Positions 9,021-15,898 of a stretch of DNA of 64,000 nt are shown here, one piece after another. Under the pieces are notes generated by a model, which was not told where the DNA came from, did not search any database, and worked only from the letters and a program-made list of their open reading frames with translations. Every line of letters begins with the position of its first letter. Position 1 is the stretch's first letter. The position numbers and the translations under genes are program-made. The DNA comes from Candidatus Saccharicenans subterraneus (GTDB lineage Bacteria > Acidobacteriota > Aminicenantia > Aminicenantales > Saccharicenantaceae), in the NCBI GenBank assembly GCA_003426165.1, contig QUAH01000011.1, forward strand, positions 52,619-116,618. Reading direction: 5' to 3'.

Positions 9021-12000
9021 TTAGAACTCGTAGCTGAAATTCAGGCGGATCTTCCTCGACGGATAGGTAATACCGGAGACCCGGCCGATCTGCGGCTCGT
9101 GGGCTCCGCCGTAACCGGCATTAACCACGGCGTGCTCGTTGAACAGGTTCAGGATGTCCACCGCCAGCCTGATGTAGCCAGCTTTTTTCAGGCTGAAAGC
9201 CTTGTCGAACCTGAGGTCCACCACTTTTTCATGGGGCAGGTACCAGGGCTTGGTCGGGTCGATGGAGACAATGTAGTTGTCGCCGGTGTTGACCACCAGC
9301 CCGGAGGGATAACCCCACTGGGTGATGACCGGGTAGGTCTCAAGCGGCCACAGCGGCCGGCCGGAGTTGTACCTGAACCTCAATCCGATATCCATCTCTA
9401 CCACGGGGATGCGATAGGAACCGGAGACCTTGAACTCGAACTTCTGGGTGTGGGGCAGCGGGCCCTTCATGTTGTTGATGGTCTGGTTCAGCCCGGCCAG
9501 GAAGGTGGTATCCATGACCATGGGGCCTTCAAAGTTGAAGTCCTGGCGGACCGACCTCATGGCCATGCCGTCCGACCAGCTGAACAGGGCCGAGGCCAAC
9601 ATCTGCCACCTGTTGGAAAAGCGCTTGTTCAGCATGAACTGCAGGCCCTGGTACAGGCGGCGGGGCTTGATGCCGTCCACTTCCGGCATGTTCTGGACCA
9701 TGTAGTCCAGGTGAGAGCCAATCCAGCCGACATCGGCTCCGTTGATTGTGCCGTCCTCGTTGTAATCCTTGAGCACAACGCTGTACAGAGAAACCGATTC
9801 GCCATAGGCGGTGGTATAGGATTTGCGCTCGTACTCAAAAGGCTCCCGGGTAACTTCATTCAACGGCCAGTTGACGAAGATGTTTCCGGTCCTCTTCCAG
9901 ATGTAGGTGGCACTCAGCGACAGGTCCTTAACTATTTCCCTTTCCAGGTTCAGGGTGATCTGGTCGGTGTGCTGGTCCTTGGTGCCATCCTTGACCTTTA
10001 ACTGCCAGGAATAATCGCTGGTCTGGTATTCATCCCACCAGGAGGGACGGGATGCCGGGTCGACATAGGTATCGCCATAGAGATACCGCGCGGCGTGGGT
10101 AACTTCGTCCGGGTCCACGTAATCGTTGCCGTTCAGGTCTACCAGGTCAAAGGGGATATTGTAGAAGATGTAGTGAATATTGGCCGTGGGCATATCCGGC
10201 CCGAACCTTCTCAGGTACTCCACACTCAGCGGCAGGTAATAGCGCCCGTAGCTCACCCTGAAGATGGTCTTCATGTCCCTGGTCAGGGCATAGGTCAGGC
10301 CAATACGCGGAGAGAACAGCTTGAAGTCAAAAATATTGCCGGTACCTTCCCTGTCCCTAAGAACCTTAAGCCCGCCGTTAATTTCTTCGGGTGAGTTAAC
10401 ATACTCGTAGACCTTGCCCTTGCCGTACTTGGTGGTCATCCGGTCGAAACGGAGCCCGAGGTTTACGGTCAACCTCTTGGTCGGAGTCCACTGGTCGTCG
10501 AAGAACAGACCGAGCTGGTCGGCCGTCCTGACGGTCAGGAAGGGGTTGAGCCAGGTCTGGCGGTTGTAGAAAACCAGTCCAGTGGCCCCGTACCAGCTAC
10601 GCAGGTAATTGATATTCTGGGTCCAGGGAGCGGGATAGGCGAAGTTGGCATAGTTCTGGAAGTAACCACCCAGCCAGTTGCCACGGCCCCTGGTATACTG
10701 GACGCCGAACTTGATATCGTGTTCGCCCAGGAAGTTTTCGGCATAGTAGGAAACATCAGCCTGGATGGTATTCCGGCTTGATTTCTGGGATTCGACGTAC
10801 GGAAAAGCTCCGTTAACTCCAAAAACATTCCACTTCCACCAGTTGATGTAGCCTGGATGGTCCGGCGCATCTTCCGGAATGAACGGCTGGTCATCACGCC
10901 AGAAACCCAGGTACTTCAGGGTGAAGATGGTCTTGCCGGTGGCCATGTACTGCCACTGGGCGGAGACGCTGTGGGTGCTGGAGTTCTGGCCATAGGTCAT
11001 GGTGTCATCCCAGTGCGGGTTCCAGGTCCAGCCATCTCCCTTGTTGCGCTCGTAGTGGTAAGAGATCCAGGCCCTGTGGTTGGTCCAGGGCTCGGTTGTT
11101 AGCTTGATATCACCAAACCGACCCCAGTACCTGTTGGGCACCGGCCAGAACGGAGTCTTGGACTCGGAGCGGATGTAATCGACACCGCCGTAGAACCAGA
11201 CCTTGTCCTTCTTGATGGGACCGCCGACGGTGAAATTCAGCTCATATTCCTTGGTGTTCTTGTTGAGAATGTCATCACCGGGCCCGATGAATAACCTTTC
11301 GCCGAAGGGCCCCAGGGCCCCCATGTCCACAGGCTCACCGGGGTTGGCCGGCTTGGGCTGGTTGTCGGCAATCCACTTTTTCGGGGCGCCGTTGACCATG
11401 AAGTTGCCGTGGAACTCGTTGCTCCCGGACTTGGTCAGAACGTCAATGGCCACGCCGGAGTAGCTACCGTATTCGGCCTTGGAGCCAAGGGCGATAACCC
11501 TGACTTCTTCCACGGCGTTGTAGTTGACGTTGACCAGGGAGCCGTAGGCCGCCGACCTGGGGTTGGTGGTATTAACGCCGTTGATTAAGAAGACGTTTTC
11601 GTTGGATGAACCGCCGTAGGCGTTGGGGCTGGGCAACCAGCTCCCGTCCTTACCCTGGGCCACCATGCCCGGGGTGCTCAGAGCCAGATCGTAGAAGGCA
11701 TCACGGCTGGTCGGCAGCTTGGCCAGCAACTCGCTGTTGATGTTGGTGGCCACCGTTGAAGTCTTGGCATCGACCACCGGTCCGGCCGCGGTCACCGTGA
11801 CCGTCTCTTCCAGCTTGCCGATCTCCATCCTGACGTCGACCACTATGGATGAACCGGCAGTGACCACGATGTTTTCCTGTTTGCTGGTCTTGAAGCCGGG
11901 CAGGGAAGCTGTCAACGTGTACCTGCCTGGAGGCACATTCATGAAAACGTAGCTGCCTCGGGCAGAGGTGGTCGTGGCTCTCTTCCCGCCCATCAGAGCT

Positions 12001-12167
12001 GGTCCGGTAATTTCCACGGTTACCCCGGGGAGAGGAGCACCTTCCTCGTCGACAATAACGCCGGTGATCTTGCCGTATTCAATGGTCTGCGAGACAGCCA
12101 GTGGTGCCACAAGCAACAGGATCAGGCTCAGTGAGAAAAGCTTTTTCCTCAATGACAATTTTTTCAT
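9021..12167 (-). CDS. TonB-dependent receptor 1, Oar-like, with carboxypeptidase-regulatory N-domain
   Basis: This 1048-residue outer-membrane protein begins with a signal peptide (about residues 1-26, ending AVSQ). A CarboxypepD_reg-like domain follows (about 30-115, with ITGVIVDEEGAPLPGVTVEI). Next are a plug domain (about 120-230, VDAKTSTVATNINSELLAKLP and LINGVNTTNPRS) and a beta-barrel ending in Phe (NFSYEF), the usual outer-membrane insertion signal. It would import a large ligand, probably an oligosaccharide or peptide, energised by TonB/ExbBD encoded elsewhere. There is no SusD-like partner gene nearby. AAGGAGG precedes the ATG by six bases. The 5' leader carries its own promoter and a 10-codon leader ORF. 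The ligand is unknown; neighbouring sulfatase-like and glycosidase genes only suggest glycans. Confidence 0.9.
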   Translation of the reverse strand: MKKLSLRKKLFSLSLILLLVAPLAVSQTIEYGKITGVIVDEEGAPLPGVTVEITGPALMGGKRATTTSARGSYVFMNVPPGRYTLTASLPGFKTSKQENIVVTAGSSIVVDVRMEIGKLEETVTVTAAGPVVDAKTSTVATNINSELLAKLPTSRDAFYDLALSTPGMVAQGKDGSWLPSPNAYGGSSNENVFLINGVNTTNPRSAAYGSLVNVNYNAVEEVRVIALGSKAEYGSYSGVAIDVLTKSGSNEFHGNFMVNGAPKKWIADNQPKPANPGEPVDMGALGPFGERLFIGPGDDILNKNTKEYELNFTVGGPIKKDKVWFYGGVDYIRSESKTPFWPVPNRYWGRFGDIKLTTEPWTNHRAWISYHYERNKGDGWTWNPHWDDTMTYGQNSSTHSVSAQWQYMATGKTIFTLKYLGFWRDDQPFIPEDAPDHPGYINWWKWNVFGVNGAFPYVESQKSSRNTIQADVSYYAENFLGEHDIKFGVQYTRGRGNWLGGYFQNYANFAYPAPWTQNINYLRSWYGATGLVFYNRQTWLNPFLTVRTADQLGLFFDDQWTPTKRLTVNLGLRFDRMTTKYGKGKVYEYVNSPEEINGGLKVLRDREGTGNIFDFKLFSPRIGLTYALTRDMKTIFRVSYGRYYLPLSVEYLRRFGPDMPTANIHYIFYNIPFDLVDLNGNDYVDPDEVTHAARYLYGDTYVDPASRPSWWDEYQTSDYSWQLKVKDGTKDQHTDQITLNLEREIVKDLSLSATYIWKRTGNIFVNWPLNEVTREPFEYERKSYTTAYGESVSLYSVVLKDYNEDGTINGADVGWIGSHLDYMVQNMPEVDGIKPRRLYQGLQFMLNKRFSNRWQMLASALFSWSDGMAMRSVRQDFNFEGPMVMDTTFLAGLNQTINNMKGPLPHTQKFEFKVSGSYRIPVVEMDIGLRFRYNSGRPLWPLETYPVITQWGYPSGLVVNTGDNYIVSIDPTKPWYLPHEKVVDLRFDKAFSLKKAGYIRLAVDILNLFNEHAVVNAGYGGAHEPQIGRVSGITYPSRKIRLNFSYEF

Positions 12168-12230
12168 TTGACCCTCCTTTTTCCTTTGACCGACTCTTCC
12201 TCCTGAACAGACGCAGGCAGGAAGAAACCC

Positions 12231-12263
12231 TCAGACACTTTCCCTGTTAAAGACAGCCTTCAT
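12231..12263 (-). CDS. Short leader ORF (10 codons) upstream of TonB receptor 1
   Basis: An ATG at 12263 begins a 10-residue reading frame (MKAVFNRESV, stop at 12231-12233). It is preceded by AAGGAGG with ordinary spacing, so it should be translated. It lies between the predicted promoter and the receptor start, about 63 bases upstream of the receptor ATG. A second AGGAGG with no start codon behind it sits between the leader and the receptor. The same layout occurs before TonB receptor 2. Function unknown; translational coupling or attenuation is possible. Confidence 0.45.
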   Translation of the reverse strand: MKAVFNRESV

Positions 12264-12287
12264 TCCCACCTCCTTTCCTTTAGAATT

Positions 12288-12329
12288 GGATTAAATATAT
12301 TTTAATCCTTAATTAACCTGCCCTGTCAA
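12288..12329 (-). promoter_or_regulatory. Promoter of TonB receptor 1 with overlapping inverted repeat
   Basis: On the minus strand a consensus TTGACA (12324-12329) is followed after 18-19 bases by TTAAAA/TAAAAT (12299-12305). The -10 region lies inside a perfect inverted repeat, GGATTAAA-N5-TTTAATCC (12288-12308), which could be an operator for an unidentified repressor. Predicted transcription starts near 12292, about 30 bases before the leader ORF. Confidence 0.55.
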
Positions 12330-12411
12330 GACTTTTTGGAATGACTGGCTAACCGCAATGACCTCCTCCAGTTCAGTCGGGTTTGTCATTTCTCAACCCG
12401 GTCTTGAATTA

Positions 12412-13383
12412 TCATTTTTTAATCTGGGCTTTTAAGGTGGCTATGAAACTGTCCAGGAACTTTATCTTCTCTTCGTTCTGGGCCAGGGCCCGGGCCTTCT
12501 CCAGGTATTCAACCGCTTTGGGCAGGTCGCCCTTGTTGACATAACACCTGGCCACCATCTCCAGGGTATCCAGGTCGTCGGACTTGGCGGCCAGGGCCTG
12601 CTCGAAGTAGCCCAGGGCCTCATCCACTTTATCCATTTCAAACAGGATCAAGCCCAGGTTGTAAAGGTTGGCGGCGTTGGCCGGGTCCAGCTCGGCCGAT
12701 TTCTTGTAATTTTCCAGGGCCTTATCCATGTTCTTCAGGCTCTGGTAGCAGAAGCCGAGCTGCTGGTAGGCCGGGGCAAATTCCGGGGCCAGCTCGGTCA
12801 CCCTGGTCAGCTCGGGAATGGCTTCCTCGTAACGGTGAAGACGACCCAGGGTAACCCCCAGAAGGTAATGCACGTTGGAATCATCAGGGTACTTAGCCAC
12901 CAGTTCCTGCAGCCTGGCCAGGGCCGTTTCCAGGTCGTTGCGGTTGATCATGTCCATAACCTCGGCCACCGCCTGCTTCAGCTCCTTCAGTGTGGTCAGC
13001 GTTTTCAGTTTTTCAGTCGAGGCCAGGATGATTGTCTCCATCTCGACTTTCTGCATTCTCTCCTGGGGCTGGGAGAAATCCCACTCGAAGGTCCTGGTTT
13101 CGTAGCCGTCCTTTTTTACCGTCACCTGGTACCGGCCGTGAGGCAGGCCCGACAGCACGTACTTGCCGCCCTTGTCTGTCTTCACCCGGTAATTGCGACT
13201 GGTGCTCAGGTCCTGGAGGAGGATGTCCACACCCGAAATGGGATTGCTCTCGGTGTCAACCACTATCCCGAACAGATGGTATTCACGATATTGCCCGAAG
13301 CCTGAAGATAAAAACAGGAAAAATAAAATTGCCAGCAAAGAAAAACGGCCAATCTGAGCCACATAAGTTTTTTCCTCTTTCAT
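12412..13383 (-). CDS. CarboxypepD_reg-like plus TPR protein, exported
   Basis: This 323-residue protein has a signal peptide (about residues 10-30). A carboxypeptidase-regulatory/Ig-like domain covers about residues 33-115 (YHLFGIVVDTESNPISGVDILL; GKYVLSGLPHGRYQVTV). At least four tetratricopeptide repeats follow (about 135-320, e.g. AYQQLGFCYQSLKNMDKALENYKKSAELDP). The start codon overlaps the stop of the upstream sulfatase-like gene by four bases (ATGA), so the two are translationally coupled. The combination suggests a periplasmic protein-interaction module working with the membrane-bound sulfatase-like protein. No enzymatic motif is visible. Confidence 0.8.
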   Translation of the reverse strand: MKEEKTYVAQIGRFSLLAILFFLFLSSGFGQYREYHLFGIVVDTESNPISGVDILLQDLSTSRNYRVKTDKGGKYVLSGLPHGRYQVTVKKDGYETRTFEWDFSQPQERMQKVEMETIILASTEKLKTLTTLKELKQAVAEVMDMINRNDLETALARLQELVAKYPDDSNVHYLLGVTLGRLHRYEEAIPELTRVTELAPEFAPAYQQLGFCYQSLKNMDKALENYKKSAELDPANAANLYNLGLILFEMDKVDEALGYFEQALAAKSDDLDTLEMVARCYVNKGDLPKAVEYLEKARALAQNEEKIKFLDSFIATLKAQIKK

Positions 13384-15770
13384 CTTTTTGACTCCTCTTG
13401 TTGATTCTTGTATTGGTTGGCCCGGGCCAGGGCCTCCTGGACTCTGGACGTTTGTCCCAGCCGGTTATAAACGTCGGCCAGGAGAAAATAGCCCAGGGCC
13501 TTGAGCTCGGCCGTTCTGGCCCGGCTCAGGCCAGCCTGCACCAGTTCCAGGACCTCAGCCGGGTCATCGTTGCGGAGAAGTTTCCCCCGGGCCAGGAACA
13601 GATAACCCTCAGCCTCGGCCGGAGCCACCTTCATCACCTTCTCCATGTTCTCCAGGTAGCCAGCCAGGTCTCCGCGCCTGAGCAGAAGTTTTCCCAGGTT
13701 GAAGCGGGCCCGGAAGTGATCAGGATAGTACTCAATTTCCCTGGAATAGGCTTCACAGGCTTCCTCGATTTTTCCCTGCTCTTCATACAATAACCCAAGA
13801 TGAAAATAAGTCAAAGGAAATTTTGGGTAATCCTGCAGCACCTGGCGCAGCAACTTTTCGGCCCGGTCGTAGTCCTTGAGCCCGATCAGGCAGACGGCCA
13901 GGTTAAGCACGTTCCGGGTCATCTTGGGCTGAATTTCCACCGCCTTCTCCAGGTAGGGGCGGGCCTTTTCATGTTCCATCCGGGCCATGTAAACTTCGCC
14001 GATCAGGGTGTAGGCCTGGGTGTTGCGGCTATCGATGGACAGGGCTTTTTCGCCGAGGGCCACCACGTCATCCGCCCGGCCTTCTTGTAACAGAATATTG
14101 GCCAGGCCGATCAGGGCCTGGACCGAGTTGGGGTCTTCCTTGAGAATTTCATCCAGGAGCTTCTTGGCTTCTTCCCTGCGCCCGAGCTCCACGTAGCAGG
14201 TCGAGAGCAGGAGCCGGGCCTGGGGAATTCCGGGCTCCAGGCTTAAGGCCCTCTCTAGGTTGCCAGCAGCCTGGCTGTACTGTTCGTGATTGATGAGGTC
14301 CCCGGCCTGCTGGATAAGCTCGTAGACTTCAAGCCTGTCCTTGGGGTCGGCCAGTTCCCTGGCCGGCCTGGTTTTCATTTTCACTGAAGACCCGATATAG
14401 CCAAGGGCTGCCAGCCGTTCCACCGTTTCTGAATCCAGGTTGGCCGCCTGCGGTTCCGGCGCGCCCAGGCTTATTTTTTCAACCAGGGTGTCAAGTTCCC
14501 TCTTTAACCTCAGCCCGACCTCGGGATAACTGTTCTGGACATCGCTCAGTTCTTTAGGGTCATTTTTAAGGTCATAGAGCTCCGGCCGCGGGGCGTCAAT
14601 GAACTTGAACTCAGGAGTTCTAAGTCCCAGGAGCGGACTCCAGCCGTAATGAAGGTTTGGGCTCAGGGATTCGCTGTAAGCCGGGATTTCCTTTTCCTTT
14701 TTTCCGAACATCAAGCCGAGAAGGGACCGGCCCTGGGTAGCCGGCGCTTTAAGCCCGGACATCTCGGCCAGGGTCGGCAGGAGGTCGACCACACTCACCT
14801 GGGAAGGCACCCTGACCCCCTGCAGTTTATGGTGCGGGCTGACCACGATGAGCGGCACGTGAATTGCGTAATCATAGATGAAATAACCATGGGCCAGTTC
14901 TCCGTGGTCGCCCAGGCCCTCGCCGTGGTCACCCACCAGGATGATGATGGTCTTCTGGTCCAGCCCCTTGCTTTTCAGCCAGGAATAAAGCCGGCCGATC
15001 TGTTCATCCATGAAGGCAATTTCACCGTCATACAGGCTGACCGGTGGATAATATTTATACTGCGAGAGGTAAGGTTCAGGGGGCTCGTAAGGAAGGTGCG
15101 GGTCGTAGAGATGCACCCAGGCAAAGAAAGGCTGGCGGTGATTCTCTTCCAGCCACTTCAAGGCCGAGTCCACCACCTCGTTTCCAGGGCGCTGGACGGT
15201 GCCCAGGTCCAGCTGTCTATATTTCTTCAGGTCGAACTGGTCATCATAATAATCGAATCCCTGCTTCAATCCCCAGCGGCCGTCCAGGACGAAGGCGGCG
15301 ATAAAGGCCGCGGTCTTGTAGCCGGAAGCGGCAAAAATTTCGGCGGCCGTGGTCTGGTCATCGGACAGGGCATTATTGCCGTTGACCCTGACTCCATGAT
15401 AGGGCGGATAATAACCGGTCAGGATCGAGCAATGCGCCGGCAGGGTCAGCGGCGAAGCGGTGGCACACTGTTCAAACACCACCCCTCGCTCACCGAGTTC
15501 GTTCAGATGCGGAGTCTGAACGCCATTATATCCATAGAGAGGCAGGTGGTCGGCCCGGGTGGTATCCAGGGTCACAAGAAGAACATTGGGTTTTTCCACG
15601 CCCTGTTTCTTCCAGAAACTGCCCAGAGACGAAGCTGGCTGAAGCCAGAGCCTGAAGGCCAGCCAGCCAGCGGCCACCAGGATAAGCAGGGCCAGCAAGA
15701 TCAACCAGCCAGGTCTTCCTCCCCTGGCCGGTGCTTCAGGGCTTATCTTCTTCTTATTCTTCCTGCTCAT
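13380..15770 (-). CDS. Membrane-anchored sulfatase-like (alkaline phosphatase superfamily) protein with TPR tail
   Basis: This 796-residue protein has an N-terminal membrane anchor (about residues 21-42). The sulfatase fold follows (about 60-430): metal-site PNVLLVTLDTTRADH (Asp69), then SPLTLPAHCSILTG where the formylglycine Cys/Ser of CxPxR is replaced by Thr109 and the Arg by His113. VGDHGEGLGDHGE near 281 is another metal site. TPRs fill about residues 465-790. Without Cys or Ser at the nucleophile position the usual maturation to formylglycine cannot occur. Thr is the nucleophile in related phosphotransferases, so a phosphatase/phosphotransferase role is as likely as sulfate removal. It is the first gene of a two-gene operon with the CarboxypepD_reg/TPR protein. 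Confidence 0.82.
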   Translation of the reverse strand: MSRKNKKKISPEAPARGGRPGWLILLALLILVAAGWLAFRLWLQPASSLGSFWKKQGVEKPNVLLVTLDTTRADHLPLYGYNGVQTPHLNELGERGVVFEQCATASPLTLPAHCSILTGYYPPYHGVRVNGNNALSDDQTTAAEIFAASGYKTAAFIAAFVLDGRWGLKQGFDYYDDQFDLKKYRQLDLGTVQRPGNEVVDSALKWLEENHRQPFFAWVHLYDPHLPYEPPEPYLSQYKYYPPVSLYDGEIAFMDEQIGRLYSWLKSKGLDQKTIIILVGDHGEGLGDHGELAHGYFIYDYAIHVPLIVVSPHHKLQGVRVPSQVSVVDLLPTLAEMSGLKAPATQGRSLLGLMFGKKEKEIPAYSESLSPNLHYGWSPLLGLRTPEFKFIDAPRPELYDLKNDPKELSDVQNSYPEVGLRLKRELDTLVEKISLGAPEPQAANLDSETVERLAALGYIGSSVKMKTRPARELADPKDRLEVYELIQQAGDLINHEQYSQAAGNLERALSLEPGIPQARLLLSTCYVELGRREEAKKLLDEILKEDPNSVQALIGLANILLQEGRADDVVALGEKALSIDSRNTQAYTLIGEVYMARMEHEKARPYLEKAVEIQPKMTRNVLNLAVCLIGLKDYDRAEKLLRQVLQDYPKFPLTYFHLGLLYEEQGKIEEACEAYSREIEYYPDHFRARFNLGKLLLRRGDLAGYLENMEKVMKVAPAEAEGYLFLARGKLLRNDDPAEVLELVQAGLSRARTAELKALGYFLLADVYNRLGQTSRVQEALARANQYKNQQEESKR

Positions 15771-15801
15771 GCTTCATCCGTAAACTTCAACCTGCACTGA
15801 T

Positions 15802-15830
15802 ATTATATACTGCCCGAATACAGAGGCTAA
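15802..15830 (-). promoter_or_regulatory. Putative promoter of the sulfatase-like operon
   Basis: A perfect TATAAT on the minus strand (15802-15807) lies about 30 bases upstream of the ATG. A weak -35 match, TTAGCC (15825-15830), stands 17 bases before it. Only the -10 box is strong. Confidence 0.4.
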
Positions 15831-15898
15831 CCTCACGGGCGGAACTCTTGCCAAAGGCCCGTCCGTTCCTCCCGAGTTTCTTTTCATTTTTCTGTCAA

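Noticed and set aside
12378..12403. Hairpin CGGGTT...AACCCG after the CarboxypepD_reg/TPR gene as a terminator
   Set aside because: The stem is short, the loop is 11 bases, and no T-tract follows on the minus strand.
14649..15800. Long plus-strand reading frame (about 383 codons) opposite the sulfatase-like gene
   Set aside because: It lies wholly antisense to a gene with clear motifs; the translated sequence has no domain and arises from high GC and codon bias on the other strand.
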